54,425 nucleotides of DNA from an uncultured Clostridium sp. (GCA_947178475.1 CAMWYM010000006.1:1-54425), one strand, 5' to 3'. Positions 18,440-27,521 are shown, counted from the stretch's first letter. The notes: a model not told the origin generated them from the letters alone. A program made the numbers and translations.

Positions 18440-18595
18440 AATGAAAAGAAGTGAATAGCATACCTATCCACTTCTATTAGAAAACCTGCATCACAAATTA
18501 AGGCTATTATCTCTAATATTTAACCCGAGCGCCTATTTGCACTAAGGTGAGAGCGGATACTCTGCTTTGTTGTAATGATGTGTCATTCACACAAC
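18440..18595 (-). ncRNA. Candidate L20 leader (ribosomal protein autoregulatory RNA)
   Basis: The about 180-base leader of infC starts with a hairpin (GTTG-TGTG...CACA...CAAC), then the segment AGTATCCGCTCTCACC, which I recall as typical of Firmicute infC leaders, and ends in a terminator-type stem at 18447-18475. Position, operon content and terminator all fit the L20 leader, where L20 binding favours termination. A covariance-model search (Rfam L20_leader) would settle it. Confidence 0.65.
18447..18475 (-). terminator. Leader attenuator hairpin before infC
   Basis: On the minus strand a 12-base-pair stem (AGAAGTGGATAG with CTATTCACTTCT, one G-U pair) with a 5-base loop is followed by UUUUC, about 35 bases before the infC start. 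It fits a regulated terminator inside the leader rather than an operon end. Confidence 0.7.
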
Positions 18596-18601
18596 TCAGA
18601 C

Positions 18602-18630
18602 ATCTTACCATATATATTTATTCAAGTCAA
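18602..18630 (-). promoter_or_regulatory. Promoter of infC-rpmI-rplT
   Basis: On the minus strand TTGACT (18625-18630) and TAAGAT (18602-18607) are separated by exactly 17 bases, giving a transcript start near 18595 and a leader of about 180 bases. Confidence 0.75.
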
Positions 18631-18703
18631 GTAAATTTTATGTCTTTGTATATTTCTTTCCCTATCTCTACATTTTTCTATATTTTGTTATTCCAGCATC
18701 CGT

Positions 18704-20845
18704 CTAACGCATATTTTCACTTGTTGCCGGTTCAAAAACGTGCGTGATATTACCATCATTTTCTGCTGCATAGGCCTTTTCCATTGCCAGTCGGCAAAAT
18801 TCATCCTGAGCTGCAAGCTTCTCCAAGCCCCGTAAATCCTGTTTTGCATACTCCCTGCTGTTGGACAGCATTATATGCGCCTTAAGGGTGTCTGCCAATT
18901 GAAGCTTCAATATTCCGATAACATCTCGCTTAAGCTTTTCATCCTCCACCGGAAAAGTAATTTCCACCCGTTTATCCAGATTACGCGGCATCCAGTCTGC
19001 ACTGCCCATGTACACATCCTCAAATCCGTCGTTATAGAAATAAAAGATTCTGGAATGCTCCAGGAAATTGCCCACAATCGAACGCACTCTGATATTCTCC
19101 GAAACGTCAGGTATTCCGGTCTTCAGGCAACAGATACCACGAATAATCAAGTCAATCTTTACCCCTGCCGCACTTGCCCTATAAAGTGCCTCAATAATTA
19201 CCGGGTCACACAGAGAATTCATCTTGGCAACGATTCTCGCCTCTTTTCCCTTTCTGGCATTATCTGCCTCCCTGTCAATCAGCATCAGGAAACGGTCCTT
19301 CAACCAGATTGGCGCCACCATTAATTTATTCCACGCCGGTGGCTCGGAGTATCCAGACAACATATTAAACACCGCCGTTGCATCCTCACCTATCTCATCA
19401 TCACAGGTCAGCAATCCCATGTCTGTATATAATTTGGCCGTAACATCATTATAGTTACCTGTTCCCAAATGTACGTATCTGCGGATACCCTCCTCCTCTC
19501 TTCTCACCACCAGAGCGATCTTTGAATGCGTCTTAAGTCCTACCAGACCATAAATCACATGGCATCCCGCCTTTTCCAACATCTTCGCCCATCCTATATT
19601 ATTCTCCTCGTCAAATCTTGCCTTGAGCTCCACCAGTACAGTAACCTGTTTACCGTTCTCCGCTGCCCTTGCCAAAGAAGCAACAATCGGCGAATTACCG
19701 CTGACACGGTACAGAGTCTGCTTGATAGCCAAAACATTCGGGTCATTTGCAGCCTGAGAAATAAAATCCACTACCGGTGTAAATTCATAATACGGGTGAT
19801 GCAACAGGATATCATGCTCCCTAATCTGCTCAAAGATTCCTCTCTCTCGGTCCATACCTGGCACCGGCTGCGGCACAAACTTCGGCAGCTTATACTCATC
19901 AAAGCCCTCCAGACCATAGGTCTTCATCAAAAAGGTCAAATCCAGAGGACCCTTAATCTTATACAAATAATTCTCGTCTACATTTAACTGCTCCATCAGC
20001 TTTTTCTGCAGCCGCTTATCCATGGTATTAGCCACCTCAAGACGGATAACTTCCCCCCATTGGCGCTTCTTTATCTGTTTCTCAATCTCCTTCAACAGGT
20101 CTGCCGCATCATCCTCGTCAATCGTCAAATCCGCATTTCTCATCACACGGTATGGATGAGCAGACAAGATAGTATAATTCAAAAACAGCTTATCCAGATT
20201 CCTCTCAATAACTTCCTCCAGCAGAATAACTGTTGTAATATTCTCATCCTGTGACGGAATTTCGATAATTCTCGGCAATACACCAGGTACCTGTACCGTT
20301 GCCACATCCACTACATCTTCATTCTTCTTATCCTGAATCAACGCACCTATATTCAATGACTTATTCTGAATCAACGGAAATGGACGGGACTGGTCCACTG
20401 CCATAGGCGTCAGCACCGGATATATATTTTTCCGAAAATATCCATCCACATAGGACGCCTGCTTCTCCGTCAAATCCTCATGATGGCGGACAATATGGAG
20501 ACCGCATTTATCGAGCAATGGCAGTAAGGAGCGATTCAACGTTTTGTACTGATCTGCCATAAACTCCTTAGCCTCTGGTAAAATAGCATCCAGCTGCTCC
20601 TTAGGTGTCATCCCTGCAATATCGGTCTTCGTATAACCCGCATGCACCATATCCATCAACGAAGCGACACGAATCATAAAAAATTCATCCAGATTGGAGG
20701 CAGTAATACTCAAAAATTTAATCCGTTCAAAGGGAAGAATATTTCTGTCCTTTGCCTCAGCAAGAATACGCTTGTTGAACTGAAGCCAGGAAAGTTCCCG
20801 GTTCTCAATATATTCTGGTTTTAAATATTTGCTCTTTTCTTTCAT
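18704..20845 (-). CDS. ppk: Polyphosphate kinase 1
   Basis: Reversible polymerisation of ATP gamma-phosphate into polyphosphate. The 713-residue protein has the full PPK1 layout: N-terminal IENRELSWLQFNKRIL, head domain, then two phospholipase-D-like catalytic domains. The autophosphorylated His is expected in the LKTHSKIALVVRRE segment (about 436-450), followed by YVHLGTGNYNDVTAKLYTD; the second domain has HSRIFYFYNDG. Its ATG overlaps the stop of the upstream ppx-type gene by four bases, so polymer synthesis and breakdown enzymes are translationally coupled. It is the last gene of the minus-strand run beginning at folC. Confidence 0.97.
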   Translation of the reverse strand: MKEKSKYLKPEYIENRELSWLQFNKRILAEAKDRNILPFERIKFLSITASNLDEFFMIRVASLMDMVHAGYTKTDIAGMTPKEQLDAILPEAKEFMADQYKTLNRSLLPLLDKCGLHIVRHHEDLTEKQASYVDGYFRKNIYPVLTPMAVDQSRPFPLIQNKSLNIGALIQDKKNEDVVDVATVQVPGVLPRIIEIPSQDENITTVILLEEVIERNLDKLFLNYTILSAHPYRVMRNADLTIDEDDAADLLKEIEKQIKKRQWGEVIRLEVANTMDKRLQKKLMEQLNVDENYLYKIKGPLDLTFLMKTYGLEGFDEYKLPKFVPQPVPGMDRERGIFEQIREHDILLHHPYYEFTPVVDFISQAANDPNVLAIKQTLYRVSGNSPIVASLARAAENGKQVTVLVELKARFDEENNIGWAKMLEKAGCHVIYGLVGLKTHSKIALVVRREEEGIRRYVHLGTGNYNDVTAKLYTDMGLLTCDDEIGEDATAVFNMLSGYSEPPAWNKLMVAPIWLKDRFLMLIDREADNARKGKEARIVAKMNSLCDPVIIEALYRASAAGVKIDLIIRGICCLKTGIPDVSENIRVRSIVGNFLEHSRIFYFYNDGFEDVYMGSADWMPRNLDKRVEITFPVEDEKLKRDVIGILKLQLADTLKAHIMLSNSREYAKQDLRGLEKLAAQDEFCRLAMEKAYAAENDGNITHVFEPATSENMR

Positions 20846-22383
20846 TTATATTCCCCTCCCCTTTGCTTTAATACCGGTCTGATTCCATACACCTTTAGGA
20901 AAAAGTCAGCCTTATCATCAAAAAGTCCTCTCTCTAATGCCAAATCATAGAGCGTATCAATGGTAATCACCAGCTGTTTATCCTTCACCACAATATTATA
21001 GGTACTGGCCTTTTGCTTATGGGAACGGTCCATGGCGTTGGCCACCTTTAAAATAGCCACCAGCTTAGCAATCTTCATGTAGTCAGTAGTTCCAAATATC
21101 CCCTGAACCTCCCGGTAATCCGGATACGGAACCGAATTATATCTGACAACATTGGCAATTTCCTCCCGCTCCTTGTGAGAGAGCCCCATAATCTCGGTAG
21201 ACATGATAATGGCATAGGAATTGTCGCCGGCCCTGTTCATATTAATAAATTTACCGCAGTCATGAAGTGTAGCCGCAATTTCCAGCTGCAGGCGTTCCTT
21301 ACTCTGCAGACCGTGAATTTTCTTCGTCTTATCAAATATCTTGCAGGCAATGGCAGACACATTATGATTGTGCTCCTCATTGCACCGATATCTCTTGGCA
21401 ACCTGATAGACAGACGACCGTATATCATCCTCAAAGTTCCGCTTAAAGGAAATGTTTTTGTTTTTCTCCAAAACGTCCACAATAATTCCGTCGCACAAGT
21501 CCACACTAGGCGTCCAGATCAAATCTGCCTTTGCCTGCCGTAGAAAAATCCCGTAAATCATTGCCGCAGGCAAAAGCAGGGTTGCACGCTCATAGGGAAT
21601 CTTATACTCCGATGCCAGCTCCGCTGGACTCTTGGCAAGCAGTCGGTCAAAAATAGCATTCAACTGCTCCTCATTCAGGTGATCTGTAATCTCAAGCTCC
21701 GGTACAATTCGAATCAGATTTCCAATCTCATCACCTATGGCAATAACATTTTTAATTTCCTTCCCCCTCAGATAATGATGGCGGAAGGTATTGATTTCAT
21801 TGGCTATAAATTCCTCCATAACACGTTCCAGATGCATTCTGTCAAACCGAAAGCTCTTTAAACGCTCTCTCACCCGCAATGCACCAATAGGAATATTCTG
21901 TGTAGCAATAAGCCTTCCGTTATTGGTCAGGGAAATCTGTATACTCCCAGCACCGATATCTACAATTGCTGTATTTTTCTCCACAATTTTTTCAAAATTC
22001 TCTGCCTTAACCGCAAGCCCCTTATACATCAAAAAGCGATGCTCTGAATTGTTAAGAATCTTCACCTCTATTCCGGTGCGAAGCTTTAACAAATCCAGCA
22101 CCATCATATTGTTCTTTGCCTCCCTAATCGCACTGGTGGCATAGGCACAGCAATCCGTAGTCCGGTACTCCCTCATTTTTTTTGAAAAACGAATCAAAAT
22201 ATCACACAACCGCTCCACTGATTCCTGTGAAATATATCCATCTTTATAGGTATCTAAGCCAAGCTCCATAATATTGCTGACATAATCCAACTGACGATAG
22301 CCCTTCTTCGCCGTAACCTCAAAAATTTTCATGGTTACATCCGTGGAGCCTACATCAATCGCCGCAAAAGTTCTGTATGCCAT
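20842..22383 (-). CDS. ppx: Ppx/GppA-type phosphatase with C-terminal HD domain
   Basis: A 513-residue exopolyphosphatase or guanosine pentaphosphate phosphatase. The actin-like ATPase fold begins AAIDVGSTDVTMKIFE, with the second phosphate loop AIVDIGAGSIQIS near residue 145. From about 315 is an HD domain with HNHNVSAIACKIFD and LHDCGKFINM. Ppx and GppA cannot be told apart by sequence alone; the overlap with ppk favours polyphosphate as substrate. It lies 38 bases after pheA with a GGAGGG ribosome site. Family members work in the cytoplasm. Confidence 0.9.
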   Translation of the reverse strand: MAYRTFAAIDVGSTDVTMKIFEVTAKKGYRQLDYVSNIMELGLDTYKDGYISQESVERLCDILIRFSKKMREYRTTDCCAYATSAIREAKNNMMVLDLLKLRTGIEVKILNNSEHRFLMYKGLAVKAENFEKIVEKNTAIVDIGAGSIQISLTNNGRLIATQNIPIGALRVRERLKSFRFDRMHLERVMEEFIANEINTFRHHYLRGKEIKNVIAIGDEIGNLIRIVPELEITDHLNEEQLNAIFDRLLAKSPAELASEYKIPYERATLLLPAAMIYGIFLRQAKADLIWTPSVDLCDGIIVDVLEKNKNISFKRNFEDDIRSSVYQVAKRYRCNEEHNHNVSAIACKIFDKTKKIHGLQSKERLQLEIAATLHDCGKFINMNRAGDNSYAIIMSTEIMGLSHKEREEIANVVRYNSVPYPDYREVQGIFGTTDYMKIAKLVAILKVANAMDRSHKQKASTYNIVVKDKQLVITIDTLYDLALERGLFDDKADFFLKVYGIRPVLKQRGGEYK

Positions 22384-22421
22384 TTATTTATCCCTCCTAT
22401 CTCATTCCTTCTCCCTGTTCT

Positions 22422-23567
22422 TTACTCCTGTGAGACAAAGCAACCTAATATTCTAAAATCCTCTGTTTCAGCCATTATGCCCTTTAATGCATTCCTCACA
22501 TCATTATCTCCCAGATTCCCCTCAAAATCCACAAAAAAGCAATACTCCCACTGCCTTCCGGTCAACGGAATAGACTCAATGCTGGTCATATTTACATTAT
22601 TAAAGATAAAATGCGCCAAAATGTTGTAGAGCGTTCCACTCTTATGTGGCAGAGAAAAAGAAATACTGACTCTATTGGCACTCTTCACATATTCCTTTCT
22701 GTTAGAAACAATCACAAATCTGGTGGTATTGCTATCCGACAGATTCAGCTGCGGATTGAGCACAGCAAGATTATATAATTGTGCCGCCCGCTCACTGGCA
22801 ATTGCCACCTGTGTCTTATCCCCATCATCCCATACTTTTTTAGCACTTAATGCTGTATTCGCCATGCTTACCTGCTTCCAGTCCCGCTGCTCCAGAAACT
22901 CCCTTGCCTGCATTAGCCCCTGAGGATGGGAAAAAACGGTTCTCACCTGTTCAAGTTCTGTCCCCGGAATTCCTAAAAGGCACTGATTCACCTTGATTTT
23001 CTGCTCTCCTACAATAGACAATCGGTAACGTTCCAGCAAATCATATATTCCATTCACAAAACCAGCAGAGGAATTTTCAATAGGGAGCACTCCATAATCT
23101 GCCTCCCCCTCTGCCACCATCTTTGCCGTATCGGAAAACTCCTTCACATTGACTGCCGCAATATTCTCTCCAAAATACGTCGTCATGGCCATTTCCGCAA
23201 AAGCACCGGGAACACCGGTATAGACCACCTTCGTATCCTCATGGATATCCAGACTGTCCACAGGAACAAACAGCTTATCAATCTCATGATCCTGATTGCC
23301 CACCACCCGGTACTGGAACCGTCTTGACACGGACATAATCTGCAAAAAAAGCTCCCGTATGCTCCTTGCATTAAACTCATTATCTGCCATAGCACCCAGC
23401 TTGTCCAACTTATCCAGCTCTCTCTCCCTGTCATAAATCGGCTTGCCGGTGGCTATCTTATACTCCGCTACCTTTGCCGCCAGCTCCATTCTTTTTTCTA
23501 ACAACTCAACAATCTGGCTGTCTACTCTGTCAATCTCTTCTCTTGTCACGCTTAAATCCTGTATCAT
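22422..23567 (-). CDS. pheA: Bifunctional chorismate mutase/prephenate dehydratase
   Basis: Makes phenylpyruvate from chorismate for phenylalanine synthesis. Residues 1-90 are an AroQ-type chorismate mutase (REEIDRVDSQIVELLEKRMELAAKVAEYK quoted in part: DSQIVELLEKRMELAAKV). About 112-290 is the dehydratase, with PIENSSAGFV and the NTTRFVIV motif. About 300-381 is an ACT domain for feedback control by phenylalanine; the usual ESRP motif appears as ESIP, so affinity for phenylalanine may differ. It lies 109 bases downstream of folBK and 38 bases before ppx. Chorismate also feeds folate synthesis through p-aminobenzoate, which gives a loose link to the fol genes upstream. Confidence 0.96.
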   Translation of the reverse strand: MIQDLSVTREEIDRVDSQIVELLEKRMELAAKVAEYKIATGKPIYDRERELDKLDKLGAMADNEFNARSIRELFLQIMSVSRRFQYRVVGNQDHEIDKLFVPVDSLDIHEDTKVVYTGVPGAFAEMAMTTYFGENIAAVNVKEFSDTAKMVAEGEADYGVLPIENSSAGFVNGIYDLLERYRLSIVGEQKIKVNQCLLGIPGTELEQVRTVFSHPQGLMQAREFLEQRDWKQVSMANTALSAKKVWDDGDKTQVAIASERAAQLYNLAVLNPQLNLSDSNTTRFVIVSNRKEYVKSANRVSISFSLPHKSGTLYNILAHFIFNNVNMTSIESIPLTGRQWEYCFFVDFEGNLGDNDVRNALKGIMAETEDFRILGCFVSQE

Positions 23568-23676
23568 CTTCTATCTCCCTGTCTCACCTTTAACTATGTA
23601 TATCTGCAGAAATATCCTTTTCGCATTTCTCCATTTTGTCCCCTAAGCTCTCCTACTTTCCTTCACCTTGTACGAA

Positions 23677-24498
23677 TCATTTCTCCCCTCTCAGCTCCTC
23701 AAGCAGCTCGATTATGGATTTGCGATATACCGGATGAATATAATAGGGGGCAATCGTTGAAAGCGGTGCCAGTACAAACTCCCGTTTAGGAATATCCACA
23801 TGGGGAATAATCAGGTTCTCCTCCATAATTATCTCATCATCATAAAATAGAATATCAATATCCAGAGTTCTTGGTCCCCAGTGAATCAGCCGTTCCCGAT
23901 GTGCCTGTGTTTCTATAGCATGAATGGTTTCCAAGAGCTCCTCTGGTGTCTTTAACGTCTTTATCGCCAAAGCACCATTCAAAAAATCATCTTGTTCCAC
24001 ATTGCCATAGGGTTCAGTTTCCAGATAGTCGGAAACCACCGTCACCTTCGTGTCCTCCAAGGCATTTAATTGATCAATGGCAAAATCTAAATACCTTTCC
24101 CTGTCACCTAAATTAGAACCAAGGGACAGATATACCTTGTGCCAGCCTCTCCTGATACACACCGCTGCCGTATCCAGAGTTACCCGTATCGGCGCCCATG
24201 GCTTTTTCACTGTAATCTCCACGCTGTAAAGCTGTGAAAAAGTTAATAGCAGCCGCTCTGCAATCTCCTCTGCCAGCCGTTCAATCAACTGATACCTCTC
24301 CTTCTCCACCAGCCCCTTAATCGCCTGACATGCCTCTCCGTAATCCAGTGATTCCTGTAAATCGTCTGTTCTTCCCGCCTTTCTCGTATCCAGATAAAGT
24401 GTTGCATCCACTATGAATTTCTGTCCAAGAAAGGCCTCTTCCTCAAACACTCCATGATACCCGAAGGTTTCCAAGTTCTTAATGATAATCTTATCCAT
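23677..24498 (-). CDS. folBK: FolB-FolK fusion: dihydroneopterin aldolase/HPPK
   Basis: A 273-residue bifunctional folate enzyme. Residues 1-118 are dihydroneopterin aldolase (IIKNLETFGYHGVFEEE at the N-terminus, SLDYGEACQ near 70), which yields 6-hydroxymethyl-dihydropterin. Residues 122-273 are the pyrophosphokinase, with YLSLGSNLGDRERYL and the WGPRTLDIDILFYDD and IPHVDIPKREFVLAPL motifs. Such fusions are known in streptococci and clostridia. A GGAGAG ribosome site precedes ATG 24498. It follows folP by about 104 bases in the same direction, and its product is the direct substrate for FolP. Confidence 0.96.
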   Translation of the reverse strand: MDKIIIKNLETFGYHGVFEEEAFLGQKFIVDATLYLDTRKAGRTDDLQESLDYGEACQAIKGLVEKERYQLIERLAEEIAERLLLTFSQLYSVEITVKKPWAPIRVTLDTAAVCIRRGWHKVYLSLGSNLGDRERYLDFAIDQLNALEDTKVTVVSDYLETEPYGNVEQDDFLNGALAIKTLKTPEELLETIHAIETQAHRERLIHWGPRTLDIDILFYDDEIIMEENLIIPHVDIPKREFVLAPLSTIAPYYIHPVYRKSIIELLEELRGEK

Positions 24499-24602
24499 TA
24501 TACTCTCCTATATCCGCAGCTTTTCTGCTCTCCCATATCAATTTCTCATCACCTTGTATACCATAATCTTATGTCAACCATTTACCATCTTAATATATTA
24601 TA

Positions 24603-25415
24603 TCAACTTCCTGCCTTCATTATCGCTTCTGCCATTTTCAGTCCTCTGAAATTTGTTCTTACATCATGTACACGAAAGACAGAACAGCCCGCCATCAACC
24701 CCATTACCGAGGTAGCAAGGGTTCCTTCTTCCCTCTCCTCCACCGGCAAATCAAGAGTCAGTCCAATCATTGATTTTCTTGATGTTCCCAACAATACGGG
24801 ATATCCCAGTTCACAAATCCGGCTTAAATGTTTCATCAGCAGCAAATTCTGGTTTACATCCTTAGCAAACCCAATACCAGGATCTAACAGAATGTTCCCA
24901 GCTGCTATTCCCGCCTGCAAAGCCATGTCAATACATTGCTTCAAATCCTCCAGAACATCCTCTACTACATCACGATAAGCTCCATGGCGGCGATTATGCA
25001 TAAGACAACACGGAATATCCGCCTTCGCTATCACTTCCGCCATTGTGCCATCCCATTTCAGCCCCCAGATATCATTTATCATATCTACTCCGGCCTCAAT
25101 TCCTGCCATAGCTACATCCGACTTATAGGTATCTAAAGACACCGGAATATCAAAGCTTTTCTTAATTCTGTTTATTATCGGACAGACCCGTTTAATTTCC
25201 TCTTCAGCAGTAATCTCTATGTACTCCGGTCTGGTGGATTCTCCCCCTATATCCAAGATATCCGCCCCGTCCTCCACAAGCCTTTCCACCTGAAACAGTG
25301 CCTTGTCCATATCGGTGTATCTGCCGCCATCCGAAAACGAATCCGGTGTAACATTTAAAATACCCATGATATAAAAATGATCACCAAAATCAAATTCCTT
25401 TCCGCCGATAATCAT
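24603..25415 (-). CDS. folP: Dihydropteroate synthase
   Basis: Condenses hydroxymethyl-dihydropterin pyrophosphate with p-aminobenzoate; target of sulfonamides. The 270-residue TIM barrel contains the two signature segments: GILNVTPDSFSDGGRY near residue 18 and DIGGESTRPEY near 57. Further conserved parts are NDIWGL, MHNRRH and LLDPGIGF. Start ATG 25415 follows GGAGGAG. It sits 34 bases after the HD-domain gene, in the order folC, HD, folP, folBK. Confidence 0.97.
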   Translation of the reverse strand: MIIGGKEFDFGDHFYIMGILNVTPDSFSDGGRYTDMDKALFQVERLVEDGADILDIGGESTRPEYIEITAEEEIKRVCPIINRIKKSFDIPVSLDTYKSDVAMAGIEAGVDMINDIWGLKWDGTMAEVIAKADIPCCLMHNRRHGAYRDVVEDVLEDLKQCIDMALQAGIAAGNILLDPGIGFAKDVNQNLLLMKHLSRICELGYPVLLGTSRKSMIGLTLDLPVEEREEGTLATSVMGLMAGCSVFRVHDVRTNFRGLKMAEAIMKAGS

Positions 25416-25449
25416 ACCCTACTCCTCCGGTCCTTGCTAACTGCTGCGA

Positions 25450-25944
25450 TTAATACCTTATGGTGTGATTGCGCTGCTCCTCTTTCCAATAACATTCTCC
25501 CTGAGCCTTACAGTCAAAACAATTTCTGCTCAACTTATCCGCCTCATACAAAAGGCTCAGCAAAATATCCTGTCCCGCCATCCTGTCATCCGTCCGTCCG
25601 CATTTATGAGAAATAATGGCACTGCTGATCTGTTCTGCCTCGCTCTCCGTGTATCCACAGTCCGTCAAAATCTCTCTTGCCATTCTTGCCCCCGCCTCAT
25701 GGTGGGGTCTGCTTTCCTCATACTCCACTGCCCTTCCGATATCATGTAAAAGCGCCGTGGCATAAATGATATCCTTGGGCAGGTCTAGCCTCCGTTCCAG
25801 TATCAATATATACAAAATCCTCGCCACATCCAGCGAATGGTCAATTCCATGTCTGCAAAATATCCGCTCCGCCTCTAACTGCTCAATCTTATGACAGTTA
25901 CTCTGATAGAGTGGATGCTTCAAAATCTTTTCTATTCGTTCCAT
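25450..25944 (-). CDS. HD-domain phosphohydrolase in the folate operon
   Basis: A 164-residue HD-superfamily protein. Metal-binding residues appear in order: HGIDHSLDVAR (H33/H37 region), ATALLHDIGRAVEYEE (HD pair) and PHHEAGARMAREIL. The C-terminus has an extra Cys cluster, NCFDCKAQGECYW, unusual for small HD proteins. It lies 9 bases after folC and 34 before folP. The family suggests phosphomonoester or phosphodiester hydrolysis; MptB, an HD enzyme of archaeal pterin synthesis, acts on dihydroneopterin cyclic phosphate. A role in removing phosphate from dihydroneopterin triphosphate, a step whose enzyme varies between bacteria, is my inference from context. Confidence 0.82.
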   Translation of the reverse strand: MERIEKILKHPLYQSNCHKIEQLEAERIFCRHGIDHSLDVARILYILILERRLDLPKDIIYATALLHDIGRAVEYEESRPHHEAGARMAREILTDCGYTESEAEQISSAIISHKCGRTDDRMAGQDILLSLLYEADKLSRNCFDCKAQGECYWKEEQRNHTIRY

Positions 25945-25953
25945 GCCTTATCC

Positions 25954-27204
25954 TCAAATCTGCCCAATATAGGAAAGTGAGCCCCATGCGATAATCGCTG
26001 AAGCTTTTCCCAACTGCTCATACTGCTGGCAATCCTGCTTTGCAGCAGACATAGCCTTTTTTACAGAACTACACGCAGTAACCTGCTTACAATATGGCAG
26101 AATACTTTCCCGGAGTATCGCTGCTGGCAGTCCACGCTGCCCCTCCGGTGTAATGGTATACACCCTGTCCGCTAGTGGACATAAAACTGCCATCATCTTA
26201 TCATACTCTTTATCCTTTAATACTCCTATTATAAAGATTAACTTCTGGTTTGTAAAATGCTTTTGAATACTTTCTCTTAATGCCTTAGCTGCATCTACAT
26301 TATGTGCCCCATCTCTGATCACAACCGGATGGTCGCATACCTTTTCAAACCGCCCAGCCCAGCACGCCTTCTGCAATCCTGATTTGTCCAGCTTCCCATC
26401 CAGCTTAAGCTTTGTCTCAATCGCTGTCACCGCATTATATATCTGATATTCCCCTGCCATAGAGATGGTATATTTTTCCCCTCTGTAGACAAAGGTACTC
26501 TGCTCCAGAGTTTCAGAAAGAATCTGCACATCCGACTTGTCCACTACATACAAATCTTTGTCTCCACCCTTTTCTCGCCTTAATATCTCAATAATCTCCA
26601 TAGAATTGGGATAACTGATCACCGGACATCCCTGTCTGATGATTCCCGCCTTCTCATAGGCTATTTCTTCAATCGTATCGCCAAGCAGCTGCATATGGTC
26701 CATTCCAATTGAGGCAAACACGGTACCTAGAGGTTTGTCCACCACATTAGTAGCATCATTACGCCCTCCCATCCCGGTCTCCAGAACCACAATATCTACA
26801 TTTTCCCTCAAAAAAAACAAAAAGGCAATTGCCGTCTCGATCTCAAATGCTGTGGGAAGCTGTTCTCCGCTGCGTTCCATTACCTCCATAACCGGAATCA
26901 CCTCTTCCAACAGAGCAGCAAACCTGTTCTCCCCCATATATTCTCCGTCAATCTGAAACCGTTCCAGATAACCGTGTAGTGTGGGAGAAATATAACGCCC
27001 CACTCTTTTTCCCTCAGCCCGATAAAGGTATTCCAAAAAAGTACAAATGCTTCCCTTGCCATTGGTCCCCGCTACATGAATCACCTTAAGCCTATTCTGC
27101 GGATTATCCAGCTGCGCCAAAAGGTTCAGCACCGGTTGTAGACCATAAACACTGCCTCTTTTCTGTATTTGTTCCATATATTTCTTAGCTGCTTGATATG
27201 TCAT
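25954..27204 (-). CDS. folC: Folylpolyglutamate synthase/dihydrofolate synthase
   Basis: Adds glutamate to dihydropteroate and to folates. The Mur-ligase-type fold has the P-loop HVAGTNGKGSICTFLE, the flap region RYISPTL, VVLETGMGGRNDATN, and the C-terminal domain with VIRDGAHNVDAA. I place the start at ATG 27204 (MTYQAAKKYMEQI), which matches where the family begins; ATG 27258 and GTG 27273 in the same frame would add an N-terminal extension, and none has a strong ribosome site. It is the first gene of the folate cluster; a 70-base inverted repeat lies in its upstream region. Confidence 0.94.
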   Translation of the reverse strand: MTYQAAKKYMEQIQKRGSVYGLQPVLNLLAQLDNPQNRLKVIHVAGTNGKGSICTFLEYLYRAEGKRVGRYISPTLHGYLERFQIDGEYMGENRFAALLEEVIPVMEVMERSGEQLPTAFEIETAIAFLFFLRENVDIVVLETGMGGRNDATNVVDKPLGTVFASIGMDHMQLLGDTIEEIAYEKAGIIRQGCPVISYPNSMEIIEILRREKGGDKDLYVVDKSDVQILSETLEQSTFVYRGEKYTISMAGEYQIYNAVTAIETKLKLDGKLDKSGLQKACWAGRFEKVCDHPVVIRDGAHNVDAAKALRESIQKHFTNQKLIFIIGVLKDKEYDKMMAVLCPLADRVYTITPEGQRGLPAAILRESILPYCKQVTACSSVKKAMSAAKQDCQQYEQLGKASAIIAWGSLSYIGQI

Positions 27205-27320
27205 GTCCTGTACCTGATTCCCTAGTACACCGACTGGTGCTTTTCCTTCCTTTATCATATCACATCCGGACACAAAAGTTAATACAGATTATCAGAAGTT
27301 TCTTATGATTTTCTCTTTCC

Positions 27321-27390
27321 GTTACCATTCGCAGTTTTTTCTGTATCAGATAAATTCTTGTTATCTGTAGAAAAAACTGCGAACAGTAAC
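27321..27390. repeat. 70-base near-perfect inverted repeat upstream of folC
   Basis: Arms pair as GTTAC/GTAAC, TTCGCAGTTTTTTCT with AGAAAAAACTGCGAA (15 base pairs without mismatch), and CAGATAA with TTATCTG around a 6-base loop; two small internal loops interrupt. It lies between the polysaccharide deacetylase terminator and folC. It is far longer than the terminators in this window and has no trailing U-run. It may be a folded leader, a small RNA or a miniature repeat. Confidence 0.75.
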
Positions 27391-27436
27391 CCCTTTCCCT
27401 CATATAGAAAACATAGCATACGGTAAGTATCCATTA

Positions 27437-27467
27437 AAAAACGGATGACTATACGCCATCCGTTTTT
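27437..27467. terminator. Bidirectional terminator after polysaccharide deacetylase
   Basis: AAAAACGGATG (27437-27447) pairs with CATCCGTTTTT (27457-27467), 11 perfect pairs and a 9-base loop; U-runs on both strands. It ends the minus-strand deacetylase transcript 55 bases past its stop. Confidence 0.88.
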
Positions 27468-27521
27468 ATCCCTCTGCCTCTTACCGATCAGATCTATAAC
27501 CCTTAGTAATTACAAACCACT

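Noticed and set aside
27205-27520. THF riboswitch upstream of folC
   Set aside because: I looked for the conserved THF riboswitch core and did not see it; the visible structure is a simple long hairpin.
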